A stretch of 49,185 nucleotides of DNA, from positions 1 to 49,185 of the forward strand of contig JAZSCX010000125.1 in assembly GCA_045530865.1 (NCBI GenBank), written 5' to 3'. Shown one piece after another: positions 17,492 through 26,569 of the stretch. How positions within the stretch are numbered: the stretch's first letter is position 1; each line of letters opens with the position of its first letter. A program made the position numbers and the translations under genes. Below the pieces are notes generated by a model. That model searched no databases and was not told the origin of the DNA. It saw only the letters and a list, made by a program, of their open reading frames with translations. Source of the DNA: Avoscillospira sp045530865 (GTDB lineage Bacteria > Bacillota > Clostridia > Oscillospirales > Oscillospiraceae).

Positions 17492-18967
17492 TCAGAGCTC
17501 AATCATGTAGCGCTTTGCGTTTTCGGTGATGGTGTAAGTTACATCGCCGGTAACGCTTTCACGCCATGCAGAGTAATCCCTGTTGCGCAGAACGCTTTCT
17601 ACCATGGAGTCCTGATAGGTATCACCGTAGCCGCTGAAGTACATCACATGGTAGCCGTACTGGGTTTCCACGATGCCGGTATCGCCGATCTGACGTGCTT
17701 CGTCATAGCCCCAGGCATCAAAGGCATCGACCATGGTGCCGGGGGCGATGTTTTCATACAGGCCGCCTGCTTCGGCGTTGTCGGCGGAGTTGGTCTTAGC
17801 CAGCTCTGCGAATGCCTCCTCGGTCTGCTCACCGGCCAGATACTGATCCAGAACATCCTGTGCCTTCTTCTCGGCTTCTGCCTTGGCAGTCTCATCGGTG
17901 CTGTCTTGCACAGCGATCAGAATATGACGGACATTGGGCAGCTGGAAGGTGTGATCCTCGTTGCGGATGAAGTACAGAACGGCGTAGCCGGTCTCATCCT
18001 CGGCGACCACAAAAATATCGCCTTCCGCACGGGAATCGTCAGACAGCCACTCGTGGAACTCATCGGGCCAGGAAGCAATGATGGTATCCTCAAACAGGGT
18101 GGAGGCTTCGACATTGGCGGCATCATCTTCGCTCATGTAAGCCTTGACGGCTTCCAGATAAGCTTCTTCATTGCCCTTGCCGGCTTCGGCAATGGCATTG
18201 GCAGCTTCTTCACATGCAGCCAGGTCTTCCTCACCCTCGGCCTGACCAAGGACGCTGGGAGTAACGGAGAAGTAGCGGAAGGTCACACCGTCAAAGTCCT
18301 GCATATGTTCTGCGTAGTATTCGTTGATCTGAATGCTGGTGTAAGACAGTTTGCTGCTCTTTGCGGCAGTATACTCGCTCACCACAGCATTAATGGTCAG
18401 GTACTCTTCGTAGAGCTTCATGGTGGTGCCGGTACCAAAGTTGTTAGCAACCATTGCATCGGCAGATACACCGTAAACCTGCGCATACAGTTCGGTCATG
18501 CTCAGTTCGCTTTCGATGTTTGCCTTACCGCTTTCGCTGAGGGTGAAGCCGTTGGCCATGGCGTCATCATAGATGGCATAGGTATCGGCAGCCTGACGGG
18601 CGGCGTAATCCAGGAAATAATCGGCCCAGGTATCAAACTTGTCGCCGGGGTACTCCTGCTCGGACAGAGGCACAGTGGTGTCGATGGAGGAGCCGAGATA
18701 AGAGGTCATTTCGTTCGTTTCGTTGACATAGAAGAAGTTCATCATTGCAGGGGACAGCTTGTGACCGGCAGCTTCCACAGCAGTGGTGTGCTTTTCAAAG
18801 AAGGCCAGAGAAACCATGCTGAAAAAGACGATGGCTGCAATCAGAACAACGGAAACAGCGATGGTCAGTACGCGCTTGAGACCTTTGCTCATACCCTTTT
18901 TGGCGGTTTCAGCCGGAGTAACCTCAACTGTATTCCGGCGATTTTTCTTTTCGCGAGATGCGCTCAT
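17492..18967 (-). CDS. Membrane-anchored PpiC-type peptidyl-prolyl isomerase (PrsA-like)
   Basis: 491 residues. A basic cytoplasmic N-terminus is followed by one membrane segment (about residues 33-57) and an extracellular part. The parvulin/PpiC domain is near residues 340-450: VRHILIAV, then an EEAFAELAKTNS block, AGGLYENIAPGTMV, and a GIVETQYGYHVMYF end. The preceding region has SurA/PrsA-like helical sequence. Proteins of this kind help secreted proteins to fold after export. No lipobox is present, so it is anchored by its membrane helix rather than by lipid. The start ATG 18967 follows GAGAGGA; upstream in-frame ATGs at 18976 and 19012 lack a usable site. It has a consensus promoter and a terminator. 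Confidence 0.88.
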   Translation of the reverse strand: MSASREKKNRRNTVEVTPAETAKKGMSKGLKRVLTIAVSVVLIAAIVFFSMVSLAFFEKHTTAVEAAGHKLSPAMMNFFYVNETNEMTSYLGSSIDTTVPLSEQEYPGDKFDTWADYFLDYAARQAADTYAIYDDAMANGFTLSESGKANIESELSMTELYAQVYGVSADAMVANNFGTGTTMKLYEEYLTINAVVSEYTAAKSSKLSYTSIQINEYYAEHMQDFDGVTFRYFSVTPSVLGQAEGEEDLAACEEAANAIAEAGKGNEEAYLEAVKAYMSEDDAANVEASTLFEDTIIASWPDEFHEWLSDDSRAEGDIFVVAEDETGYAVLYFIRNEDHTFQLPNVRHILIAVQDSTDETAKAEAEKKAQDVLDQYLAGEQTEEAFAELAKTNSADNAEAGGLYENIAPGTMVDAFDAWGYDEARQIGDTGIVETQYGYHVMYFSGYGDTYQDSMVESVLRNRDYSAWRESVTGDVTYTITENAKRYMIEL

Positions 18968-19024
18968 GTGGTTCATTCCTCTCATTGTTGGTGATATCTG
19001 TTGGATGTACAAACGTACTCGCTC

Positions 19025-19053
19025 ATTATATCGAAAATCGCCGCCTTATGCAA
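19025..19053 (-). promoter_or_regulatory. Sigma-A promoter of the PpiC-domain gene
   Basis: On the minus strand TTGCAT (19053-19048), 17-bp spacer, TATAAT (19030-19025), about 58 bases before the start codon. Confidence 0.7.
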
Positions 19054-19143
19054 GTGCCAATCTCCCGGAATTCGGAGAAAGTCACAGAAAATTTACAGAC
19101 ATATTCCGGATTTCGGGGTATGATGGGGAAAGAAAGGCAAAAA

Positions 19144-19340
19144 GAACCCCGCTTCGGCCGTGCGAACCCAGTTATAACCTGCACAAGATGGCAGGTGGGT
19201 TGCCTCTCTCTGCTTTCTCTGCTCCCAACGTCCGCTGACAGTCAAAGCAGCAGCGGGAGGTCTGCAATCGGGCAGGGAAGTGGGCATCCCTTGAAAAAAA
19301 TGTGGGTTTAAGTGGATCCGTCACGCACCAAGCAGGGAAC
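19144..19340 (-). ncRNA. ssrS: Probable 6S RNA
   Basis: A stretch of about 197 bases with no gene folds as one long rod. The closing stem pairs 19147-19154 (CCCCGCTT on the plus strand) with 19330-19337 (AAGCAGGG), then GTGCG (19160-19164) with CGCAC (19324-19328). A long internal bubble and an apical stem (CTCCC..GGGAG, CGCTG..CAGCG) follow. Read on the minus strand the 5' end is TTCCCTGCTTGGTGCGTGAC and the 3' end has CGCACGGCCGAAGCGGGGTTC-like sequence. That recalls the 5' TCTCTGAGATGTTCGC and 3' GCGGCGGC ends of E. coli 6S RNA, and the length fits. A T-run follows the closing stem on this strand. 6S RNA mimics an open promoter and binds the housekeeping RNA polymerase. The strand is inferred; the plus-strand reading is less likely. 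Confidence 0.6.
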
Positions 19341-19362
19341 TTTTCAATGCCGGTAATGATGA

Positions 19363-19647
19363 TTATTCTTCGTCCTCGTCCTGATAGAGCTCATCCATCA
19401 TGATGTTGTAGACGCGCTCCAGCTCGTCCTCATCTTCGATGGCGCAGAGGATTTCTTCTCCGTTTTCTTCCACGGCTTTCAGGATGCTGACTTCCAGATC
19501 TTCGTCCTCATCCTCTTCAGTGGAGGCGGGGACCAGCGCATAATACTGCGTACCGTCTACCTCCAGTGTTGCCAGAACTTCCAGAACATATTCCACACCG
19601 TCTTCGTCGGTGATGGTGATGATATCATCGCCAAACAGTTCGCTCAT
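19363..19647 (-). CDS. DUF1292 acidic protein (YrzB-like)
   Basis: 94 residues, very acidic, with long Glu/Asp runs near the middle and at the C-terminus (YQDEDEE). The core DIITITDEDGVEYVLEVLATLEVDGTQYYALVP fits DUF1292, a small Firmicutes family often near tRNA or RNA-processing genes and without an assigned function. The start ATG 19647 follows GGAGG at a good distance. Its promoter is overlapped by an inverted repeat. The probable 6S RNA lies just downstream in the same direction. Confidence 0.88.
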   Translation of the reverse strand: MSELFGDDIITITDEDGVEYVLEVLATLEVDGTQYYALVPASTEEDEDEDLEVSILKAVEENGEEILCAIEDEDELERVYNIMMDELYQDEDEE

Positions 19648-19679
19648 GGGAAACCTCCTGTGGAGTTTAGTTTGGTACT

Positions 19680-19708
19680 ATTTTACCCTGAAAACCGGGT
19701 AAAATCAA
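19680..19708 (-). promoter_or_regulatory. Promoter of the DUF1292 gene overlapped by an inverted repeat
   Basis: On the minus strand TTGATT (19708-19703), 17-bp spacer, TAAAAT (19685-19680). The inverted repeat TTTTACCC (19681-19688) and GGGTAAAA (19697-19704) with an 8-base spacer overlaps both boxes, as an operator would. Confidence 0.6.
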
Positions 19709-19787
19709 GAGGGATTTTATGCAGGTTGCTGTCGCCGCAGGAAAGTCCCGGAAGTAAAAAAAGAATGTGGATATTGCTGGCAGAATG

Positions 19788-19796
19788 TGCTATAAT
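19788..19796 (+). promoter_or_regulatory. Extended -10 promoter for the class A PBP gene
   Basis: TGCTATAAT at 19788-19796 is a perfect extended -10 element. No good -35 is present at 16-18 bp. The leader to the start at 19873 contains a small hairpin (19822-19835, ATGCGC..GCGCAT) followed by five Ts. Confidence 0.55.
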
Positions 19797-19872
19797 ACAA
19801 TGAATCATAATGTGGATCACTATGCGCAAGCGCATTTTTAATCGATTAGGAATCTCTGCGGGAGGTGTCGGA

Positions 19873-22377
19873 ATGACAAAAAAACGGCGGGATGACCGCT
19901 CTCGTGCTTCCAGAATATGGGGTTGGATCGGCAAGATCTTTGGCACCCTTGTGCTGACCGGCTTTCTTACTGGTCTGATTTTCGCATGTATTTTTGCCAT
20001 GTATATCAAGAATGATCTGTATGACCAGACGGAATTCTCCGTGGAAGGCTTTGAGCTGGACCAGACCTCTGTGATCTATTACCAGAATCGGGAAACGGGC
20101 CAGTGGGAGGAACTGCGCCGTTTGTATGAAAACGAAAACCGTGTCTGGGTTGGTCTGGAGGACATTCCTCTCAATCTGAAAAATGCCTGTATTGCCATTG
20201 AGGACCGGAAGTTTGAGGATCACAACGGTGTAGACTGGCTGCGAACCATCCGTGCAAGCCTGAATATGTTCACGGGCAAAAAAATCTATGGCGCTTCCAC
20301 TATTACCCAGCAGCTGATCAAGAACCTGACTCACGATGATGAAGTAACGGTACGCCGGAAACTTGTGGAGATCTTCCGCGCCGTGGAGCTTGACAGCCGG
20401 TATTCCAAAGATGATATTCTGGAATGGTATCTCAATATTATTCCCCTTGGACAGCACTGCTACGGCGTGCAGGCTGCGGCTTTGACCTACTTCGGTAAAA
20501 ATGTGGAGGATCTGTCCCTGGCCGAATGTGCTTCGCTGATCGGCATTACCAACAACCCCTCCATGTATGACCCCTATCTGAATGAGGAGGCCAACAAGAA
20601 GCGTCAGGTGGATATCCTGTACACCATGCTGGAGCAGGGTTATATCAGCGAGGCCCAGTATGAGCAGGCCAAAAAAGAAAAGCTTGTCTTTGTCAATAAA
20701 AGCGAAGAAATCAGTGGCAGCAGCTCCGATTATTTCTCCTATTTTGAAGATCAGGTCATCAACGAAGTGGTTCGTGACCTGATGGACAAGACGGGCTATG
20801 AGTATGAAGTTGCGCTGCGGATTCTGCAGACAGGCGGCTACAAGATCTACTGTACCATCGATCCGGAGGTGCAGGCGGCGGCAGAGGCGGTCTATGAGGA
20901 TCTGAGCAATATTCCTGGTGTGGAAAGCAGCCAGCAGCTGCAGTCTGCCATCGTCATTACCGATAATAAGACCGGCGACGTGGTTGCCATGGTCGGCGGT
21001 CTGGGTGAAAAGGAAGGCAGTTTGCTGCTGAACCGTGCCACCCAAAGCTACCGGCAGCCCGGTTCTGTGTTGAAGCCCATGTCGGTCTTTGCGCCTGCAC
21101 TGGAAACGGGACTTGTCACCCCTGCAACCGTCTATGATGACGTGCCCGTTCAGTTTACGGAAAAGGCCGCGTGGCCGGAAAATATGGATAAGACCTATCG
21201 CGGTCTGGTTTCTGTCAATGATGCGGTTGCCTATTCCCTCAATACCGTGGCAGTCAAGCTGGTCAATGAGCTGGGCGAAGAGACCTGTTTTGACTATGCC
21301 TATCAGAACTTTGGCCTGAAAAGCATGGTGCGGGAGCGGGTGACCTCCAATGGCGCCGTACTGACCGATGTGGATCTGGCGCCGTTGGCGCTGGGCGCCC
21401 TCAATGGCGGCGGTGTGTCTGTCAAGGCACTGGCGGAAGCCTATACGGTGTTCCCCAATAACGGCCTGTATCGGGAGGCCAGAACCTATACCCGCGTGCT
21501 GGATGCCGCCGGCAAGGTGGTCTTGGACAATACGCAGGATTCCCATGTGGCTATTTCGGAAGAGACTGCATGGTACTGCAATGATATGATGATGAATGTT
21601 GTCGAGTACGGTACCGGCACCGGTGCCCAGCTGGGCAATATGCAGGTGGCCGGCAAGACCGGTACCACCGACAATGACGTGGACCGCTGGTTTGCAGGCT
21701 ATACGCCCTATTATACGGCGGTGGTCTGGTGCGGTCACGACTATCCGGAGCCTGTTGTCCTGACAGATTCCGATGAAAACCCCGCTGTGATTCTGTGGCG
21801 GGAGGTCATGAGCCGTGTCCATGCGGATTTGGAACCTGCCGATTTTTATAAGCCCACGGATGTGGTGCAGGTGATCTACTGCCGTGACAGCGGGATGCTG
21901 GCAACGGAGGCCTGCCGAAATGATGTCCGGGGAGACCGGACAATGGTTGGTGAACTGCTGCTGGAGGATGTGCCCACGGAAAACTGCACCACCCATGTAA
22001 TGGTGGATATCTGCGGCGATCATGTAGCCAACCAGTACTGCGGGCAGGTGCCGGAGAACGAACTGCATCAGGTGGGTCTGGTGAAGGTTCGCCGGGTGTT
22101 CCCCATTTCCGGCATTGTGGTGGAGGATCAGCCCTATGTCTACTCCGCTGCCAGTGTGCCTCCCGGCTATTTTGAGGCCATTTCTCCTGTGGTGGATCCC
22201 CTGAATCTGGAATGCTATGTCCATTCCATGGAGGATGTGCCGGAAGAGGAAGAAGAGGACGGCAAAAAGCCCGATGAAGAGGAAGAAGAGGACGATGGCA
22301 GATATACGCTGAAGGAGCTGATCAACAAGTGGCTCGGCCTCGATCAGAAAGATGAATCCGATGAGGGAGAAGAATAA
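19873..22377 (+). CDS. Class A penicillin-binding protein (transglycosylase/transpeptidase)
   Basis: 834 residues. It polymerises and cross-links peptidoglycan. A single membrane anchor (about 20-44) is followed by the GT51 domain with catalytic Glu in IEDRKFEDHNGVDW (about residue 110), GASTITQQLIKNL, RKLVEIFRAVELD and IIPLGQHCYGVQAAALTYFG. The transpeptidase domain has SVLK (Ser 398, Lys 401), SLN (455-457) and KTG (595-597). The C-terminal tail is extremely acidic (Glu/Asp runs), as in many clostridial PBP1A-like proteins. The start ATG 19873 has GGAGG at 19861-19865. Longer in-frame starts upstream are in the leader. It is followed one base later by a methyltransferase gene. Confidence 0.94.
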   Translation: MTKKRRDDRSRASRIWGWIGKIFGTLVLTGFLTGLIFACIFAMYIKNDLYDQTEFSVEGFELDQTSVIYYQNRETGQWEELRRLYENENRVWVGLEDIPLNLKNACIAIEDRKFEDHNGVDWLRTIRASLNMFTGKKIYGASTITQQLIKNLTHDDEVTVRRKLVEIFRAVELDSRYSKDDILEWYLNIIPLGQHCYGVQAAALTYFGKNVEDLSLAECASLIGITNNPSMYDPYLNEEANKKRQVDILYTMLEQGYISEAQYEQAKKEKLVFVNKSEEISGSSSDYFSYFEDQVINEVVRDLMDKTGYEYEVALRILQTGGYKIYCTIDPEVQAAAEAVYEDLSNIPGVESSQQLQSAIVITDNKTGDVVAMVGGLGEKEGSLLLNRATQSYRQPGSVLKPMSVFAPALETGLVTPATVYDDVPVQFTEKAAWPENMDKTYRGLVSVNDAVAYSLNTVAVKLVNELGEETCFDYAYQNFGLKSMVRERVTSNGAVLTDVDLAPLALGALNGGGVSVKALAEAYTVFPNNGLYREARTYTRVLDAAGKVVLDNTQDSHVAISEETAWYCNDMMMNVVEYGTGTGAQLGNMQVAGKTGTTDNDVDRWFAGYTPYYTAVVWCGHDYPEPVVLTDSDENPAVILWREVMSRVHADLEPADFYKPTDVVQVIYCRDSGMLATEACRNDVRGDRTMVGELLLEDVPTENCTTHVMVDICGDHVANQYCGQVPENELHQVGLVKVRRVFPISGIVVEDQPYVYSAASVPPGYFEAISPVVDPLNLECYVHSMEDVPEEEEEDGKKPDEEEEEDDGRYTLKELINKWLGLDQKDESDEGEE

Positions 22378-22378
22378 G

Positions 22379-23239
22379 ATGTGGATAGCAGACCGATGGA
22401 AGGATTACGAGGTCATTGATACCTCTGACGGGGAGAAACTGGAACGCTGGGGGAAGTATACGCTGGTGCGTCCCGACCCGCAGGTGATCTGGAATACCCC
22501 CAAGACCGACCGCCGCTGGCGCAGCCATGATGCCAGATATGCCCGTTCCAACACGGGCGGCGGCAAGTGGTCGGAAAACCGGCTGCCGGAACGTTGGCAG
22601 GTACAATACGGGCCCCTGACCTTCAATGTCAAGCCCATGAACTTTAAGCACACGGGCGTGTTCCCGGAGCAGGCGGTCAACTGGGATTTCTCCATGGAGC
22701 AGATTCGCAACGCCAAACGGCCTGTAAGCGTGCTCAATCTCTTTGCCTATACCGGTGGCGCGACGCTGGCTGCTGCTGCAGCCGGCGCATCGGTGTGTCA
22801 TGTGGATGCTGCCAAAGGCATGGTTTCCTGGGCTCGGGAAAATGCAAAATCCTCCGGTCTGGAAAATGCCCCCATCCGCTGGATCATTGATGACTGCGCC
22901 AAGTTTGTGGAGCGGGAGATCAAGCGCGGCAGGACCTATGATGCCATTATCATGGATCCGCCCTCCTATGGCAGAGGACCCTCCGGAGAGATCTGGAAGC
23001 TGGAGAAGGATCTGTATCCGTTTTTGCAGCTGGTGACCGGCGTGCTCAGTGATGATCCTCTGTTTGTGATCATCAATTCCTATACTACCGGACTGGCGCC
23101 CTCCGTGCTGGGGTACATGATGGATACGCTGATCACTACGAAACACGGCGGACATACCGAGTGTCAGGAGCTGGGGCTTCCTGTGACCAATTCCGGCCTG
23201 ACCCTGCCCTGCGGCAGTACGGGAAGATGGTTCCGCTGA
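22379..23239 (+). CDS. Class I SAM-dependent methyltransferase, RlmI/RlmK-like
   Basis: 286 residues. The SAM-binding region reads VLNLFAYTGGATLAAAAAGA with CHVDAAKGMVSWARENAK, and the catalytic-type motif is IIMDPPSYGRGP. This is the COG1092 pattern of 23S rRNA m5C/m7G methyltransferases. It lacks the N-terminal PUA domain of E. coli RlmI, so it is the short form common in Firmicutes. The exact RNA target is not known. The start ATG 22379 is one base after the PBP stop, with GAGGGAGAAG as ribosome-binding site. The C-terminus ends CGSTGRWFR. Confidence 0.85.
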   Translation: MWIADRWKDYEVIDTSDGEKLERWGKYTLVRPDPQVIWNTPKTDRRWRSHDARYARSNTGGGKWSENRLPERWQVQYGPLTFNVKPMNFKHTGVFPEQAVNWDFSMEQIRNAKRPVSVLNLFAYTGGATLAAAAAGASVCHVDAAKGMVSWARENAKSSGLENAPIRWIIDDCAKFVEREIKRGRTYDAIIMDPPSYGRGPSGEIWKLEKDLYPFLQLVTGVLSDDPLFVIINSYTTGLAPSVLGYMMDTLITTKHGGHTECQELGLPVTNSGLTLPCGSTGRWFR

Positions 23240-23249
23240 GAGGAAAGCT

Positions 23250-24104
23250 ATGGATAAACAGGCAATTGTTGTAGAAAATCTGACCTACACCTATCCCGGT
23301 TCTGAGGATACGGCTGCGGTGCAGGTGTTTGAAAACCTGAACCTGACGGTGGAGCAGGGGAGCTTTGTGGCAATTCTGGGCCATAACGGCTGCGGAAAGT
23401 CCACTTTGGCCAAGCATTTCAATGCGATTCTGCTGCCGGCTGGCGGCAGTGTCCATGTGTTCGGTCTGGATACCCGGGAGGAAGCCCTGCTGCTGCAGAT
23501 TCGCCAGCAGGTGGGCATGGTGTTCCAGAATCCCGATAACCAGATCGTCTCCAACGTGGTGGAGGAGGATGTGGCGTTTGCGCCGGAAAACTTAGGTGTG
23601 GAGCCGCAGGAGATTCGCCGCCGGGTGGAGGAAGCCCTGCGGCAGGTGGGTATGAGCAGCTTCCGGGACCATGCGCCCCATATGCTCTCCGGCGGACAGA
23701 AGCAGCGCATTGCCATTGCGGGCGTCATAGCCATGCGGCCCAGCTGCATCGTGCTGGACGAGCCCACGGCCATGCTGGATCCGCAGGGACGCAGAGATGT
23801 GCTGCAGGCGGTGACAAAGCTGAACAAAGCGCACGGCATGACCGTGGTTCTCATCACCCACCATATGTCGGAGGCTGTTCTGGCTGACCGGGTGGTGGTC
23901 ATGTCCGAAGGTACAGTCATCGCGGATGGCACACCGAAGGAAGTGTTTGTGCAGGTGGATCTGCTGCAGTCCGTGGGACTGACGGTGCCGGAGACCACGC
24001 TGCTGCTGAATGAACTGAACGAGGCGGGTTATGATCTGCCTCTGGATGCACTGTCTGTGGACGAGTGCGCGCAGGTACTGCGGGAACTTCTGGCGCAGGC
24101 CTGA
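23250..24104 (+). CDS. ecfA1: Energy-coupling factor transporter ATPase EcfA1
   Basis: 284 residues. One of the two ATPases of the ECF module, which powers vitamin and cobalt/nickel uptake through exchangeable S subunits. Walker A is LGHNGCGKSTLAKH, the Q-loop reads VGMVFQNPDNQIV, the signature is LSGGQKQRIAIAG and Walker B is CIVLDEPTAMLDP. The Q-loop with PDNQ and VEEDVAFAPENLG is typical of EcfA1. It heads the ecfA1-ecfA2-ecfT operon, which continues into truA. No S-component gene is in this window, so the module is probably shared by S proteins encoded elsewhere. Confidence 0.95.
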   Translation: MDKQAIVVENLTYTYPGSEDTAAVQVFENLNLTVEQGSFVAILGHNGCGKSTLAKHFNAILLPAGGSVHVFGLDTREEALLLQIRQQVGMVFQNPDNQIVSNVVEEDVAFAPENLGVEPQEIRRRVEEALRQVGMSSFRDHAPHMLSGGQKQRIAIAGVIAMRPSCIVLDEPTAMLDPQGRRDVLQAVTKLNKAHGMTVVLITHHMSEAVLADRVVVMSEGTVIADGTPKEVFVQVDLLQSVGLTVPETTLLLNELNEAGYDLPLDALSVDECAQVLRELLAQA

Positions 24105-24129
24105 CCATAAAATTGCGGAGGCTGGATTT

Positions 24130-24996
24130 GTGAATCCTGTATTAGAGATAAAAAATCTGACGCACACTTACGGAGCCGGTACCCCCTTCCGGAGTGATGC
24201 CATTCATGATATCGATCTGAAGATCTATCCCGGAGAGTTTGTGGGTATCATCGGCCACACCGGCTCCGGAAAATCAACCATGATTCAGCACCTGAACGGT
24301 CTGTTGAAGCCCACCTCCGGTGATATTTTGCTCAACGGCAAAAGTATCTGGAGCGATAAGCGCTACACGCGGGAGGCGCGTTTCCGGGTGGGTCTGGTAT
24401 TCCAGTATCCGGAGTATCAGCTGTTTGAAGAAACGGTCTATAAGGATATCGCCTTTGGCCCAAAGAATATGGGTCTGTCCGCGGATGAGATCGACCAGCG
24501 GGTACGGCGTGCGGCTGAATTTGTGGGTATTCCCGAAGAAAATCTGGAAAAGTCCCCCTTTGAGCTCTCCGGCGGACAGAAGCGCCGTGCCGCCATTGCC
24601 GGCGTCATTGCCATGGAACCGGAAGTCCTGATTCTGGACGAGCCCACTGCCGGTCTGGATCCTGCGGGCCGGGAGGATATCCTCAAAAATATCCGCCACT
24701 ATCAGGAAACTCAGAAAGCTACCGTCATCATGGTCAGCCACAGCATGGAGGAGATCGCCTCCAACGTGGACCGTCTGATCGTTATGAACCACGGTACAGT
24801 GGCCATGACCGGCACGCCCCGGGAGATCTTCGCCCACGGCACAGAGCTGATCACCATGGGTCTGGATGTGCCCCAGATCACCCGTGTGTTCCTGCGTCTG
24901 CGGGAATTGGGTGTGGATGTGGATCCCTCCATTTATACGGTGGAGCAGGCCAGAGAGGCCATCCTTGCCATGAAGGGAGGGTGCCGCCATGCTTAA
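24130..24996 (+). CDS. ecfA2: Energy-coupling factor transporter ATPase EcfA2
   Basis: 288 residues from a GTG start. Second ATPase of the ECF module. Walker A IGHTGSGKSTMIQH, Q-loop VGLVFQYPEYQLFEETVYKDIAFGPKN (the YPEYQLF form marks EcfA2), signature LSGGQKRRAAIAG, Walker B VLILDEPTAGLDP and the switch His in VSHSMEEI. GTG 24130 is chosen because GGAGG (24117-24121) precedes it by 8 bases and it gives NPVLEIKNLTHTYGAG as N-terminus. Upstream in-frame residues belong to the ecfA1 overlap and look like noise. It overlaps ecfT by 8 bp. Confidence 0.94.
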   Translation: MNPVLEIKNLTHTYGAGTPFRSDAIHDIDLKIYPGEFVGIIGHTGSGKSTMIQHLNGLLKPTSGDILLNGKSIWSDKRYTREARFRVGLVFQYPEYQLFEETVYKDIAFGPKNMGLSADEIDQRVRRAAEFVGIPEENLEKSPFELSGGQKRRAAIAGVIAMEPEVLILDEPTAGLDPAGREDILKNIRHYQETQKATVIMVSHSMEEIASNVDRLIVMNHGTVAMTGTPREIFAHGTELITMGLDVPQITRVFLRLRELGVDVDPSIYTVEQAREAILAMKGGCRHA

Positions 24997-25792
24997 GGAT
25001 ATCACTCTCGGTCAGTATTTTGCCGGAGATACGGTGGTGCACCGTCTCGACCCCAGAACCAAGCTGATATTGGTGGTGGTCTACATTGTGACCCTGTTCA
25101 GCGCGAAATGGTTCGTCACCTATGGTGTGGTGCTGCTCACACTGGCTGGTGTGATTCTGGCCTCACAGATTCAGCCCAAGACCATTCTCAAGAGCTTGAA
25201 GCCGCTGCTGTTTATCATTGTGCTCACGGCTGTGCTGAACCTGTTTTACACGCAGGGCGAACCGCTGGTGCAGCTTTGGGTCCTGACTATCACCAAAGAG
25301 GGCATTTTCAGCGCAGCCTTTATGGTTCTGCGCATCGTCATGCTGATTGCCGGAACTTTTATGTTAACCTATACCACGTCGCCCATCGCCCTGACCGACG
25401 GTTTGGAACGGCTGCTGAACCCCCTGAAAAAGATCAAGGTGCCAGTGCATGAGCTGTCCATGATGATGTGTATCGCCCTGCGCTTTATCCCCACCCTGAT
25501 TGAGGAAACAGACAAGATCATGAGCGCCCAGAAGGCAAGAGGCGCCGATTTTGAAACCGGCAGCCTGTTTTCCCGGGCGAAGGCCCTGATTCCCATTCTG
25601 GTGCCGCTGTTTATCAGCTCCTTCCGCCGTGCCGATGAGCTGGCGGTTGCCATGGAGTGCCGCTGCTATCACGGCGGTGACGGGCGAACCAGAATGAAGG
25701 AGCTGCACTATCACCGCAATGATATCATTGCTTTGGTCGGTGGTGTGGTCATTTTGGTTGGTGTCATTGTTTTGGGCCGTTTCGGCCTGTAA
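24989..25792 (+). CDS. ecfT: Energy-coupling factor transmembrane protein EcfT
   Basis: 267 residues. Membrane scaffold that links the two ATPases to the S subunit. It has about five or six membrane segments. The coupling helices contain the two Ala-Arg-Gly type motifs: AQKARGADF and VAMECRCYHGGDGRTR. The N-terminus HRLDPRTKLILVVVYIV is typical. It starts 8 bp inside ecfA2 after AAGGGAGGG, so the three ecf genes are translated together. truA follows after 12 bp, the normal Firmicutes order. Confidence 0.95.
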   Translation: MLKDITLGQYFAGDTVVHRLDPRTKLILVVVYIVTLFSAKWFVTYGVVLLTLAGVILASQIQPKTILKSLKPLLFIIVLTAVLNLFYTQGEPLVQLWVLTITKEGIFSAAFMVLRIVMLIAGTFMLTYTTSPIALTDGLERLLNPLKKIKVPVHELSMMMCIALRFIPTLIEETDKIMSAQKARGADFETGSLFSRAKALIPILVPLFISSFRRADELAVAMECRCYHGGDGRTRMKELHYHRNDIIALVGGVVILVGVIVLGRFGL

Positions 25793-25804
25793 CGGAGGAA
25801 GTTT

Positions 25805-26569
25805 ATGCGGAATATTGCGCTGTTTTTGACATATGAGGGCACTGCTTACCATGGTTGGCAGGTGCAGAAGCGGGATATCTCTGTGGGCCAGACCATGGAG
25901 GAAGCGGCAGCAAAGATCGTGGGACATCCGGTAAAGATGACCGGCTGCGGCCGGACCGATGCTGGTGTCCATGCAAAATGCTATGTGGCGAACTTCCGCA
26001 CCACCTCCCGGATCCCGGTGGATCGGCTGCCCTATGCCATGAACACGCATCTGCCGGAGGATATTGTGGTGACCAACGCCATGGAGGTCCACGAGGACTT
26101 CAATGCCATCGGCTCCTGCATCAAAAAAGAATATACCTATCTGATTTACAATTCCCGGATCCGTGATCCGTTTTATGTAAACCGCGCATGGTTTTATCCC
26201 AAACATCTGGATGAGAAGATCATGCAGCAGGCAGCCAGCCAGTTTGTGGGCACCCATGATTTCGCGGCGGTCCGTTCTGTGGGTACCGATGTGAAATCCA
26301 CGGTTCGCACGGTGTATTACTATGATGTGGAGCGCGAGGGCGACCTGATCCGGCTTCGCGTGTGTGCCAACGGCTTCCTCTATAACATGGCGCGGGCCAT
26401 GGCGGGCACTGTGGTCTATGCGGCGGAAGGGAAGATCAAGCCGGAGGAAATTGGCGTTTTGCTGGAGTCAGGCAACCGGACAGCAGCCGGCCCCACAGTT
26501 CCTCCCGGCGGTTTGTACATGACAAAAATCTGGTATGATGACGGGAAGGTGGCGTTCCATGTCGGCTAA
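25805..26569 (+). CDS. truA: tRNA pseudouridine(38-40) synthase
   Basis: 254 residues. Makes pseudouridine at positions 38-40 of the tRNA anticodon arm. The catalytic Asp is D52 in CGRTDAGVHA. YEGTAYHGWQVQ at the N-terminus, FNAIGSCIKKEYTYLI and the C-terminal FLYNMARAMAGTVVYAAEG stretch are also typical. It follows ecfT with an AACGGAGG site, and its end overlaps the next gene by 11 bp. Confidence 0.96.
   Translation: MRNIALFLTYEGTAYHGWQVQKRDISVGQTMEEAAAKIVGHPVKMTGCGRTDAGVHAKCYVANFRTTSRIPVDRLPYAMNTHLPEDIVVTNAMEVHEDFNAIGSCIKKEYTYLIYNSRIRDPFYVNRAWFYPKHLDEKIMQQAASQFVGTHDFAAVRSVGTDVKSTVRTVYYYDVEREGDLIRLRVCANGFLYNMARAMAGTVVYAAEGKIKPEEIGVLLESGNRTAAGPTVPPGGLYMTKIWYDDGKVAFHVG

Noticed and set aside
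19846..22224. Long minus-strand frame opposite the PBP gene
   Set aside because: All PBP motifs are in the plus-strand frame; the opposite frame is His/Gln/Ile-rich shadow sequence.
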